From: Viridibacillus sp050279675
GTDB taxonomy: Bacteria > Bacillota > Bacilli > Bacillales_A > Planococcaceae
Length of the DNA stretch: 64,000 nucleotides
Assembly: GCF_050279675.1 (NCBI RefSeq)
Contig: NZ_JBNNUK010000009.1
Location: 1 to 64,000, forward strand
Reading direction: 5' to 3'
In this document: piece after piece, positions 52,530 to 61,236 of the stretch
How the letters are laid out: each line of letters opens with the position of its first letter
Numbering within the stretch: the first letter of the stretch is position 1
Notes under the pieces: model-generated
Database searches by the model: none
Seen by the model: the letters and a program-made list of their open reading frames with translations, nothing else
Told to the model about the DNA's origin: nothing
Position numbers and translations under genes: made by a program

Positions 52530-55500
52530 ATGGAAGACAACATATTGATATCTAAGCTTATTCCACCAGAACCTGCTATACATTATATGAGACGAGCAAA
52601 GGTCATGAAAAAGTTAGCACGAAGTCATCATACAAAGCTTACTATTTTACATGGTGGAGCGGGTTTTGGTAAAAGTTCCGCATTGGCACAATTTTTAGCA
52701 GATCAATCCAATGCTTTCTCTTGGTATCAAGTGACAGAAGATGATGACGATGTTTTGCCATTTTTACGTCACTTGTTTTATAGTGTGCGGAATGTATATC
52801 CTTCTTTTGGAGAAACAATGATTGGTTGGGATCAGCTTTCAATGTTTCCTAAAGTTGAAGAGTTAAATAAGCTTTTTACTATGTTTGTAAATGAGTTTTG
52901 CAAGATGAGAGAACCATTTTTTGTAATACTAGATGATTACAATTTAGTGGATCATATTTTTCATATTCATTACATCATGGAGAAACTGATATTACATTTA
53001 CCACCAAATGTTCATCTAATTATTTCATCAAGAACATATCCTTCTTGGGGGTGTATACGGAATTTAAGGTTAAATCATCAATTAGTTGAATGTATAGAAG
53101 AAGATTTTGTCTTTTCTGCAGAAGAAATCCAGGTGTTCTTTGAAGATTACTTTCAACATTATATAACAAAGGAACAAGTGGTCAAAATCCTCCGGACAAC
53201 AGAAGGTTGGGCTATTGCTATTTTATTTCTCGCCACTCAATCTATTGATTTAGAGAAATCCATAGATAAATTACAGAATCTTTCGTCAAATGACTTTTTT
53301 ACTTATTTATCGTATGAAGTATTTGAGGGACTGAATGATTTCGAACAGGATGCAATTATGAAATTCAGCATTTTTGAAACATTTTCGTATGAATTAATAG
53401 AAGTATTCTACGGGGAGGTTTTTGAAGAGCAGCTTAAAATTCTAGTCAATAAACATGTTTTTATCCAGCCATTAAGTGGATACACAGAGTTTCGATATCA
53501 TGTGTTATTTCAGCAATTTTTAGAATTGAAACTAATGGAACAGGATTTAGATACTTATCACTCGTTGCATTTAAAGGCTACAAAATATTTTACTCAGCAA
53601 AGAAACCCTGTAAAAGCCGTTCATCATGCGATGAAAACAAAAAATGAAGATTTGATTGCATCTACTTTAGCCTATTTTGCAAATCAGTTTATAGAAGAAG
53701 GAAAATTCGATTGGTTTATCGAACGTATTCGTGAACTATCAGCTAGTACAATGGCAAAGCATTTTCAACTTTACTATTATGAAGGTGAAAGTCAGAGATA
53801 TCGTGCACAGTATGAAAAAGCAAAAAAAGCGTATGAAAAATGTATTATATGCGCAAAAGAGTGCTTGTCTTATGATTATTTATTAAGAGCCAAGGCTGGG
53901 ATTGCACATATCTATTTGGATACTATTCAACCGTCACTTGCTGGAAATTATTTACAAGAAGCACTTGAATTGGTGGAACAAGCGAAGTTAGAAGAAGATT
54001 ATCTGCAATTTATACAAAAACAATATGCAGAAAATCTAGTGAACTTAGGCAAACCGTATGAAGCAGAAAAGTGGGTTTCAGATGTGGGTCTTTCTTCTCG
54101 TGTAGTTAGGCAAGGAAATTTGGATGCAAGAATATTATTAAGACAAGGCAAACTTCAGGAAGCAAGAAGCTTATTAGAAAATCGTTTAGATTCATATAGC
54201 CTTATTTCAGATACTTATCGTGAGACCGATGTTTTATATTCATTTATTTTAATCTTATTAGGTGATTATGTAACAGCACTAGAATCAGCAAATAAAAGCA
54301 TCTTGAAAAAGGAAAATGAACATGCACAGTACATTCTAGCAGTAGCCTATCTTCGTAAAGGACATACATTATTGGTTTTGAATCCAGCAGATATTGCTGA
54401 AGCGGAACAATATTATGAAAAGACCATCGAAATAATGGATAGTATGGATGTGAAACGTGCAAAAGCCGAGTCTTATATGGGACTAGCAATTGTAAAAAGT
54501 AGACAGCAACAACTTGAGCAAGCACTTTTCAATATAAAATTAGGGTTAAAAGAAACGGAGAAAGTGCATGATCATTGGGTTTCGGCTTTACTTTATGTAG
54601 CCTTATCAATAGTTTATGTGGAACATGCTCATTACTTAGAGGCAAAAGAAGCTATTAAGAGCGCAGAAAGTAAGTTTAAAAACTCAAAAGATTATTTTGG
54701 ACTGACAATTGTTAGCTTTTGGCGTGCTTATATCGCTTATATGCAAAATGATGAAGTTGAATTTGCTTCAAATTTTGAATTATGTATGGCAACTATTGTA
54801 GAGAAAAAATATGATTTCTTTGTAAAAGACCAACATATCTTTGGTCCTCAGTACAATTTAGTATGGTGGCAACTGTTGGATCATTGGAATACATTAAAAA
54901 AATCAGCTGTTAAAACCAAACACTTTTATAAATTGATAGAAATAGATGCTGATATACCTGTGCCAGCGCATATGTATACTATTCAGCTATTTGGAACTAT
55001 TACTCTTTATCGCGATGGTGAAGTAATAGTTGAAAAAGAGTGGCAACGAGAAAAGGCAAAGGAATTATTCATTTACCTATATCTCAATCGTACGAGATTT
55101 GTTTCCAAAGAAGAAATAATTAATGTATTATGGCCAAAAGCTACTGAGGAAACGATGGCAAGAGATTTCAAAGTTGCTTATAATGCTTTATTAAAAGTGC
55201 TAGAACCAAACCGTCTTCCTAGAATAGAAAGTGCATACGTTGTTCGAAAGCAATCAATGTACAAGCTCATTACACAGCATTGTATGAAAAGTGATTTAGA
55301 TTTTTTTAGACAATTTATGTCTCTAGGCATGCAACAGAAAAATCCTAATCTTTCGAATGAATGGCTTTTAAGAGGAATCCGAATATACACAGGTGATTTT
55401 ATCGCGGATAAGAAACATTCAGAATGGCTTCAAGATACACGAGAAGAATTGAAATATATTTATATGGAAGGAATTGAACGTTTAGCACAGAATTATGTCC

Positions 55501-55724
55501 GATTAAAAGAATTTAGCAAAACCGTGTATTGGGCAGACCACTTGTTGAAGCAAGATAATACATGGGAAGAAGGATATCGCCTAATCATGTATGGATACTT
55601 CCAACTTCAAAATCGTACTCAGGCTGTCAGATGGTTTGAAAAATGTGAACAAGTATTAAAAGACGAATTGAATATTGAACCAATGGAAACAACCATACAA
55701 ATGTATGAGATGATTTTAAAATAA
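52530..55724 (+). CDS. MalT/SARP-type transcriptional regulator with ATPase, TPR and BTAD domains, 1064 aa
   Basis: ATG 52530 follows AGAAAGGGG. The N-terminal ISKLIPPEP leads to an STAND-type ATPase: GGAGFGKSS (Walker A, 42-50) and FFVILDDYN (Walker B, about 137). A long helical TPR region (about 400-790) follows. The C-terminus (about 815-1064) has an OmpR-like DNA-binding domain (LFGTITLYRDGEVIVEKEWQREKAKELFIYL) and a bacterial transcriptional activator domain with TPR-like helices. Such proteins activate nearby operons when a small molecule binds. The likely target is the transporter and acyl-metabolism operon downstream. It is paired with the kinase-like gene upstream. Confidence 0.85.
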   Translation: MEDNILISKLIPPEPAIHYMRRAKVMKKLARSHHTKLTILHGGAGFGKSSALAQFLADQSNAFSWYQVTEDDDDVLPFLRHLFYSVRNVYPSFGETMIGWDQLSMFPKVEELNKLFTMFVNEFCKMREPFFVILDDYNLVDHIFHIHYIMEKLILHLPPNVHLIISSRTYPSWGCIRNLRLNHQLVECIEEDFVFSAEEIQVFFEDYFQHYITKEQVVKILRTTEGWAIAILFLATQSIDLEKSIDKLQNLSSNDFFTYLSYEVFEGLNDFEQDAIMKFSIFETFSYELIEVFYGEVFEEQLKILVNKHVFIQPLSGYTEFRYHVLFQQFLELKLMEQDLDTYHSLHLKATKYFTQQRNPVKAVHHAMKTKNEDLIASTLAYFANQFIEEGKFDWFIERIRELSASTMAKHFQLYYYEGESQRYRAQYEKAKKAYEKCIICAKECLSYDYLLRAKAGIAHIYLDTIQPSLAGNYLQEALELVEQAKLEEDYLQFIQKQYAENLVNLGKPYEAEKWVSDVGLSSRVVRQGNLDARILLRQGKLQEARSLLENRLDSYSLISDTYRETDVLYSFILILLGDYVTALESANKSILKKENEHAQYILAVAYLRKGHTLLVLNPADIAEAEQYYEKTIEIMDSMDVKRAKAESYMGLAIVKSRQQQLEQALFNIKLGLKETEKVHDHWVSALLYVALSIVYVEHAHYLEAKEAIKSAESKFKNSKDYFGLTIVSFWRAYIAYMQNDEVEFASNFELCMATIVEKKYDFFVKDQHIFGPQYNLVWWQLLDHWNTLKKSAVKTKHFYKLIEIDADIPVPAHMYTIQLFGTITLYRDGEVIVEKEWQREKAKELFIYLYLNRTRFVSKEEIINVLWPKATEETMARDFKVAYNALLKVLEPNRLPRIESAYVVRKQSMYKLITQHCMKSDLDFFRQFMSLGMQQKNPNLSNEWLLRGIRIYTGDFIADKKHSEWLQDTREELKYIYMEGIERLAQNYVRLKEFSKTVYWADHLLKQDNTWEEGYRLIMYGYFQLQNRTQAVRWFEKCEQVLKDELNIEPMETTIQMYEMILK

Positions 55725-55847
55725 CCTTATGTGAAAATGGAGGGCACTGAAAAACTTGCGTTTTTAAAATGTAATGTTCTTCAATAGTAAACACCGGTAC
55801 TTTTTGTTCGATTTTGAACAGAAAGCCGGTGTTTTTTTGGTATTTCC

Positions 55848-56215
55848 TTATTCTTCATTTAATAGCTTCCAGATACGTTTCAGATTCACCGCAAATATTG
55901 TTGTAGCTCCTTGGACTTCCAGGCCAAATAAACCTGCCGATTTTCCGTATTGTAGACATGCGGATTTTTTAACTCTTTATTCTTCGCTTCAATTTTATAG
56001 CGCTTTTTCGCTAAGTCTTTGAATCTTTCCATTTCTTGAAAAGCTGCTTGTTCTTCATGTTCGGTTGATTTTATGGAAACTGAATACGATTGCTTTTGGC
56101 ACCGTCTTTATAACAGCCATCTTGTAATGGACAAACCTAACATTTTTCTATGTCAAAGTAATACGTTTGTGTTTGATTTTTACCTACGTCTTTTTTATTC
56201 GTTCTCGCTTTTCGA
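55848..56215 (-). pseudogene. IS1182-family transposase remnant, frameshifted
   Basis: Read on the minus strand, the pieces are CPLQDGCYKDGAKSNRIQFP, then EMERFKDLAKKRYKIEAKNKELKNPH in another frame, then GKSAGLFGLEVQGATTIFAV and NLKRIWKLLNEE ending at 55848. These are the cysteine cluster and C-terminal motifs of IS1182 transposases (YKIEAKN-ELK, GL-GLQ-QG). At least two frameshifts and the loss of the DDE region make it inactive. Confidence 0.75.
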
Positions 56216-56229
56216 AGCGCCATAAGCTA

Positions 56230-56356
56230 GTTGATTGGAGTGCAGGCGGCAATTCCTTGGGGAACTAGCGAACATCTTGAGACCCCACAGGAGCGTTAGT
56301 GACGAAGGGGCTCAAGGTTCGTCCCGAGGAAAGCGTCCGCCCGAACGGAAATTAAC
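56230..56356. repeat. GC-rich Bacillales dispersed repeat
   Basis: The segment starts GTTGATTGGAGTGCAGGCGG and ends with CGTCCGCCCGAACGGAAATTAAC, so the ends are inverted copies. Inside are AGACCCCACAGGAGCG and GAGGAAAGCGTCCGCC. It is far richer in GC than the rest of the window. This type of 130-150 base repeat occurs in many copies in Lysinibacillus/Planococcaceae genomes (from memory, not searched here). Here it lies inside the IS remnant. Confidence 0.7.
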
Positions 56357-56371
56357 GGCATCCAAGAAAAA

Positions 56372-56407
56372 GCCATGGGAGAAACGATTAATCGATTCCG
56401 CCATGGC
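56372..56407. repeat. Hairpin within the IS remnant
   Basis: GCCATGG (56372) and CCATGGC (56401) flank GAGAAACGATTAATCGATTCCG, which itself contains CGATTAATCG. It is probably part of the element end and could act as a weak terminator. Confidence 0.4.
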
Positions 56408-56548
56408 TTAAATTCATTTTGGGACTTTTCAGTGCCCTCTGTGAACACGTAGGGTCCTTTTTCTTTGTAACTAATTTGTAACTAGGATTAGATATGATAC
56501 TTCTACAGCAAGATGAAAGCGCTTTAAAAATAAGAGGGAGGTATTTAA

Positions 56549-57769
56549 ATGAAAAAATGGTTGGCGATGCTATTAGTAGCAGTAACGCTTTTACTCGCTG
56601 CATGTGGAAGTGACAAGAAAACAAGTGGATCCTCTTCGGAACAGGATGAAAAAGAAGGAGGGACAATTAAGGTTGGTGTATTGGCCTCTTTATCTGGAGC
56701 ATTAGAGTCTTATGGAAAACAAACAAAACAAGGCTTTGAACTAGGGTTAGATTATGCAACAAATGGCAAGATGGAGGTTGCAGGTAAGAAAATTGAAGTT
56801 GTTTGGGAGGATACTGAAACTAAACCAGAAGTAGCAGTGCAAAAAGCAACAAAGTTATTAGAAGATGATGGGGTAGATTTCTTAGTAGGTTCATCTAGTT
56901 CTGGAGATACATTAGCTGTCTTACCACTAGCTGAAGAATACGAGAAAATTATGATTGTAGAACCAGCTGTTGCAGATAGTATTACTGGCGCTGAGTTCAA
57001 CCCATTTATCTTCCGTACAGCAAGAAATTCTTCTCAAGACGCTTATGCAGCAGCAGCGGCGATTGCTAAAAAAGGAACAAAAATTGCAACATTTGCACCG
57101 GATTATTCTTTCGGTTGGGATGGAGTTAAGGCTTTTAAAGCAGCTGCAGAAAAGTTAGGAGCAGAAGTTGTTTTAGAAGAATATGCTGATCCAGCTGCAA
57201 CAGATTTCACATCTAACTTACAGAAAGTTGTGAAGGCAAAACCTGAATATCTATTTGTTGTATGGGCTGGTACGAATTCACCTTGGAATCAAATTGCAGA
57301 TCTTAAGTTAACAGAAAAAGGTATAAAAATTTCGACAGGTGCACCTGATATTGCCGCTCTTCAATTGATGAAGCCCCTTGTAGGCATGGAAGGATTCTCA
57401 GTATATTATCATACATTACCAAAAAACAAAGTGAATGATTGGTTAGTAGAAGAGCATAAAAAACGTTTTAACAATGAAGTGCCAGACTTATTTACACCAG
57501 GTGGATTTTCATCTGCTGTTGCTATTGTTGAGGCGTTAAAAAAATCAGATGGTAATGCAGATGGTAATACGCTTATTCCATTAATGGAAAGTATGTCTTT
57601 TGAGACACCGAAAGGGAAAATGACGTTCCGTAAAGAGGATCACCAAGCATTACAACCTATGTATTCTATTAAACTTGAAGAACAAAAAGGTGTTGACTAC
57701 CCTGTTCCGGTATTAATTCGTGAACTAACACCTGACGAAACAGCTCCGCCAATTCAAAATAAAAAATAA
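56549..57769 (+). CDS. Branched-chain-amino-acid-type substrate-binding lipoprotein, 406 aa
   Basis: ATG 56549 follows GGGAGG. The signal peptide MKKWLAMLLVAVTLLLAAC has a lipobox (LAAC). The mature domain is a Peripla_BP_6/LivK-like fold: IKVGVLASLSGALESYGKQTKQGFELGLDYA, VQKATKLLEDDGVDFLVGSSSSG and GAEVVLEEYADPAATDFTSNL. It would bind an amino acid, amide or carboxylate outside the membrane. It is the first gene of the transporter operon. A double hairpin follows before the ATPase gene. Confidence 0.92.
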   Translation: MKKWLAMLLVAVTLLLAACGSDKKTSGSSSEQDEKEGGTIKVGVLASLSGALESYGKQTKQGFELGLDYATNGKMEVAGKKIEVVWEDTETKPEVAVQKATKLLEDDGVDFLVGSSSSGDTLAVLPLAEEYEKIMIVEPAVADSITGAEFNPFIFRTARNSSQDAYAAAAAIAKKGTKIATFAPDYSFGWDGVKAFKAAAEKLGAEVVLEEYADPAATDFTSNLQKVVKAKPEYLFVVWAGTNSPWNQIADLKLTEKGIKISTGAPDIAALQLMKPLVGMEGFSVYYHTLPKNKVNDWLVEEHKKRFNNEVPDLFTPGGFSSAVAIVEALKKSDGNADGNTLIPLMESMSFETPKGKMTFRKEDHQALQPMYSIKLEEQKGVDYPVPVLIRELTPDETAPPIQNKK

Positions 57770-57774
57770 ATATA

Positions 57775-57844
57775 CGAGAGTTCAGACCATAAATTTGGCC
57801 TGGCTCTCTTAAAAACTTTTTACATAAGAAGTTTTTAAGAGAGC
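57775..57844 (+). terminator. Two overlapping hairpins between substrate-binding and ATPase genes
   Basis: One hairpin pairs GAGAG/CAG/CC with GG/CTG/CTCTC (57776-57808) and is followed by a short T-rich stretch. The other is a perfect 16-base stem, GCTCTCTTAAAAACTT (57803) with AAGTTTTTAAGAGAGC (57829). They share the CTCTC segment and cannot form together. The likely effect is partial termination, so that the binding protein is made in excess. Confidence 0.6.
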
Positions 57845-57864
57845 TAGACTTAGGAGGAATGAGG

Positions 57865-58638
57865 ATGGAACCTATCATTAGGACAGAAAATTTAAGTATT
57901 CAATTTGGGGGGCATCGTGCAGTTGATGGCGTGAATTTTCAAATGCAGGCAAAGCATTTCAAATCTATTATTGGTCCAAATGGTGCAGGAAAGACTACTT
58001 TTTTCAACCTACTAAGTGGTGAATTGAAACCAACAGAGGGAGAAATTTTTTTAAAAGGGGAATCGTTAGCAAATGATTCGTCTATCGAACGTACACGAAA
58101 AGGACTTGGTCGCTCTTTTCAGATCACAAATGTCTTTCCAAATCTTACAGTCTTGGAGAATGTTAGACTTGCAGTGCAATCTCGTGAAAAGGTAAGGTTT
58201 AACTTTTATAAACACTATTTGCAGTATAAATCGATTACCAACGAAGCAGTAGAAATATTGGGTCAAGTATTGCTTGATAACAAAGTGAATGCAGTTGCAA
58301 GTCAACTATCTCATGGTGAAAAACGTAAACTAGAAATTGCGATGTTACTCGCTCTAAATACGGAAATCTTACTATTGGATGAACCAACTGCTGGTATGTC
58401 TTTAGAGGAAGTACCGGCTATCTTAGAGGTAATACGCTCAATAAAGGAACAAGGAGACAAAACCATACTTCTCATTGAGCATAAGATGGATATGATTTTA
58501 GATCTTTCAGATTCGATCATGGTGCTCTTTAATGGGAAGCTTTTAGCAGATGGAACGCCTTCAGAAATTATGGACAATGAAACCGTACAAAACGCGTATT
58601 TAGGAGGGCTATACGATGAACAGCTTATTAAACCTTGA
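57865..58638 (+). CDS. livG: Branched-chain-type ABC transporter ATPase (LivG-type), 257 aa
   Basis: ATG 57865 is eight bases after GGAGG; ATG 57859 is too close to that site. Walker A GPNGAGKTT, the LSHGEKRKLE signature and Walker B ILLLDEP are present, followed by IEHKMD (switch). The C-terminal segment DGTPSEIMDNETVQNAYLGG is the LivG-type ending. It energises import with LivF. It overlaps the next gene by 23 bases. Confidence 0.92.
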   Translation: MEPIIRTENLSIQFGGHRAVDGVNFQMQAKHFKSIIGPNGAGKTTFFNLLSGELKPTEGEIFLKGESLANDSSIERTRKGLGRSFQITNVFPNLTVLENVRLAVQSREKVRFNFYKHYLQYKSITNEAVEILGQVLLDNKVNAVASQLSHGEKRKLEIAMLLALNTEILLLDEPTAGMSLEEVPAILEVIRSIKEQGDKTILLIEHKMDMILDLSDSIMVLFNGKLLADGTPSEIMDNETVQNAYLGGLYDEQLIKP

Positions 58639-59323
58639 TCAGCTTCAAACACATATTGGACAATATCATATTTTACAAGGGATTCAATTTGAAGCAATAG
58701 AAGGGGAAGTATCGGTATTGCTTGGTAGAAATGGAGCGGGTAAAACAACTACTTTAAAAACCATAATGGGTTTGACACCTGCTTCCCACGGAAAAGTTAT
58801 GTATGAAGGGCAAGACATTACAAAACGAAAGCCTTATGATATTGCCAATCTAGGTATTGGTTATGTTCCAGAAGATCAAGGTATATTTAAGGACTTAACA
58901 GTGGAAGAAAATATGAAAGTTGCAATCCGAAAAGAGACAGATGAAGTATATGAAAAACAGGCATATATATTAGAGTTATTTCCCGATTTGAAAAAGTTTT
59001 GGAAAAAGGCTGGGGGGCATTTATCCGGGGGGCAGAAGCAAATGCTGTCTATGGCAAGAGCATTTGTAAATGACAGTAAACTCTTATTGATAGATGAGCC
59101 TTCAAAGGGATTAGCTCCAATCGTTGTAGAAAAAGTAATGGAAGCTATTACAGAAATGAAAAAGAAAACAACGATTATTCTTGTTGAACAGAATTTTATT
59201 ATGGCCAGTCGGATTGGTGATACCTATACATTAATAGATGATGGAAAAACTGTTCATTCAGGATCTATGGCTGAATTGATTGGAGATGAAGAATTGAAAC
59301 GGAAATACTTAGGAATTGGTTAG
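58616..59323 (+). CDS. livF: Branched-chain-type ABC transporter ATPase (LivF-type), 235 aa
   Basis: ATG 58616 follows GGAGGG and overlaps livG. Walker A GRNGAGKTT, signature LSGGQKQML, Walker B LLLIDEP and VEQNF (switch) are intact. VPEDQGIFKDLTVEENM is the typical LivF Q-loop region. It forms the second ATPase subunit. It lies 12 bases before the permease gene. Confidence 0.92.
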   Translation: MNSLLNLDQLQTHIGQYHILQGIQFEAIEGEVSVLLGRNGAGKTTTLKTIMGLTPASHGKVMYEGQDITKRKPYDIANLGIGYVPEDQGIFKDLTVEENMKVAIRKETDEVYEKQAYILELFPDLKKFWKKAGGHLSGGQKQMLSMARAFVNDSKLLLIDEPSKGLAPIVVEKVMEAITEMKKKTTIILVEQNFIMASRIGDTYTLIDDGKTVHSGSMAELIGDEELKRKYLGIG

Positions 59324-59335
59324 GGGGAATCGAGT

Positions 59336-60202
59336 ATGGATTTATTTATCAGTTTATTTATAAATGGTTTAGCCACAGGTATGTTGATTTTTTTATTAGC
59401 AGCTGGATTGACACTTATTTTCGGATTAATGGACGTCTTAAACTTTGCCCATGGGGGACTTTTTGTTTGGGGAGCTTATTCTGGAATCTTTGTTTATACA
59501 TGGTCAGGGAGTTTTATAGTCGGAATACTAGGTGCGATTGTAACAGGGTTTCTCCTAGGGTGGATCACGGAAAAATTAATCATTACACCCGTATATGGCA
59601 ATCATGTACAACAAATTTTAATAACGCTTGGATTTATGCTAGTACTATCAGAATGTATTAAGGTTGTTTTTGGACCTAATAGTATTCCTGTAGATGTGCC
59701 TTCATATTTAGCAGGTAGCTGGGAAATCGGTGAAGTAATTGTGATTAAATATCGTATTTTTATTATCGTTATTGGGCTTATTATTTTCGGAATATTCCAA
59801 TATGTATTAAAGAAAACAAAAATCGGTTTAATCGTACGTGCTGGTGTGATGGATAAAGAAATGGTGCAAGCATTGGGTATTAATATTAAACGTGTTTTTT
59901 TATTCGTTTTCATGACCGGTTCAGCAATGGCAGCATTCGGCGGAATGCTTATGGCTCCGTACTCGGGCGTAATATACGCAGAGATGGGAATGGAATATGC
60001 CATTTTAGGATTTATCGTTGTAGTAATAGGAGGGATGGGAAGTTTCTCTGGTTCATTAATGGCAGCAATTCTAGTGGGGCTTGCGGGTAGTTTCATGGCG
60101 TACTATGTTCCATATTTATCATTAGCGGTCAATATGATTTTGATGGCTATTGTATTAATCTTCCGTCCACAAGGCTTATTCACAAATGCGAAGGAGGGCT
60201 AA
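59336..60202 (+). CDS. livH: Branched-chain-type ABC transporter permease (LivH-type), 288 aa
   Basis: ATG 59336 follows TAGGGGGA. Eight or so membrane helices are visible. LLAAGLTLIFGLMDVLNFAHGGLFVWGAY near the N-terminus is the family signature, and VIGGMGSFSGSLMAAILVGL precedes the last helices. The length is typical. Together with the next gene it forms the transmembrane channel. Confidence 0.92.
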   Translation: MDLFISLFINGLATGMLIFLLAAGLTLIFGLMDVLNFAHGGLFVWGAYSGIFVYTWSGSFIVGILGAIVTGFLLGWITEKLIITPVYGNHVQQILITLGFMLVLSECIKVVFGPNSIPVDVPSYLAGSWEIGEVIVIKYRIFIIVIGLIIFGIFQYVLKKTKIGLIVRAGVMDKEMVQALGINIKRVFLFVFMTGSAMAAFGGMLMAPYSGVIYAEMGMEYAILGFIVVVIGGMGSFSGSLMAAILVGLAGSFMAYYVPYLSLAVNMILMAIVLIFRPQGLFTNAKEG

Positions 60203-60204
60203 AA

Positions 60205-61236
60205 ATGAGACAGGAAAAATACTTTTCTCTTAAAAATTTGACATTCTTGATAATTATAATAGCACTCATTTTCTTTCCCTATGTTGCAGATTCTAGAACG
60301 TTAACGATACTAATGACCCAAATATTTATTTTCAGTATATTAGCTATGAGTTATGATATTTTACTCGGTTATACAGGAATTGTGTCGTTTGGGCATGCTA
60401 TGTTTTTTGGAATAGGCGCTTATATAACGGCCATTTTACTTAGTACTTATAACAATACTATGATGATTTTCCTCATTTCGATTATAGTAGGTATGATTTT
60501 TGCTGGTATTGTTAGTTTCCTAGTTGGGCTCCTGACACTGCGTTTAAAGAGCCATTTCTTTGCCATGTTGACATTGGCGATTTCAGGTTTGTTTTTAGTT
60601 GTAGCGGAGAAATGGCGTACTGTTACAAAAGGGAATGACGGATTTACTTTCAGAGCTCCGGATGTATTCAGAGATCGTGTTATCTTTTATTTCTTCGTCT
60701 TAGTCTGTCTTGTTGTCGTATTCCTTGTACTTAGACGATTTGTAAATTCGCCATTAGGTAAAGTACTAATTGCTGTACGAGAAAACGAACAAAGGACACG
60801 ATCATTAGGATTCAGAACATTACACTACAAGGTGACAGCTTCAGTAGTAGCTGGTGTCGTTGCTAGTCTGTCAGGATCACTCTATGCAATATCTCTTCGC
60901 TTTGTCAATACAAGTGTAATGTCAATGGATATAACATTAGATGCACTGTTAATGACGATAATTGGTGGAGTTGGTACACTTATCGGGCCAATAGTTGGCA
61001 GTTTAGTGATTGAAACTGCTCAACATTATCTATCAGGTTTAGCTAATGACTATCCGATTTTTGAACGCTGGATTATCTTCTTTGGAATGCTCTATATTTT
61101 AGCAGTCATCTTCTTCCCAAAAGGCATTGTTGGTACTGTATATGTGAAATATTTGACTTGGAAATCGAAGAAAGCCAAAACCCAACTGCCTACGCAATCT
61201 GTACCTTTGGTCAAGGATAAGGAGCGATTTGAATGA
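60205..61236 (+). CDS. livM: Branched-chain-type ABC transporter permease (LivM-type), 343 aa
   Basis: ATG 60205 follows AAGGAGGG in the end of livH. Hydrophobic helices and the motifs LAMSYDILLGYTGIVSFGHAMFFGIGAY and IGGVGTLIGPIVGSLVIE are typical of LivM. A long basic C-terminal tail (about 310-343) is cytoplasmic. It overlaps the ketoacyl-synthase gene by four bases (ATGA), so translation is probably coupled. Confidence 0.92.
   Translation: MRQEKYFSLKNLTFLIIIIALIFFPYVADSRTLTILMTQIFIFSILAMSYDILLGYTGIVSFGHAMFFGIGAYITAILLSTYNNTMMIFLISIIVGMIFAGIVSFLVGLLTLRLKSHFFAMLTLAISGLFLVVAEKWRTVTKGNDGFTFRAPDVFRDRVIFYFFVLVCLVVVFLVLRRFVNSPLGKVLIAVRENEQRTRSLGFRTLHYKVTASVVAGVVASLSGSLYAISLRFVNTSVMSMDITLDALLMTIIGGVGTLIGPIVGSLVIETAQHYLSGLANDYPIFERWIIFFGMLYILAVIFFPKGIVGTVYVKYLTWKSKKAKTQLPTQSVPLVKDKERFE

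Larger units (their letters stand above)
55740..56442. mobile_element. Internally deleted IS1182-family element with terminal inverted repeats
   Basis: GAGGGCACTGAAAA (about 55742) and TTTTCAGTGCCCTC (about 56429-56442) are matching ends, as in IS1182-family elements. Between them, on the minus strand, lie frameshifted pieces of the transposase C-terminus; the rest of the roughly 1.6 kb gene is missing. A GC-rich repeat (56230-56356) replaces or interrupts the middle. The element sits between the SARP-type regulator and the operon it probably controls. Confidence 0.75.

Noticed and set aside
55774..56022. 82-codon plus-strand frame
   Set aside because: It is the opposite strand of the transposase remnant.
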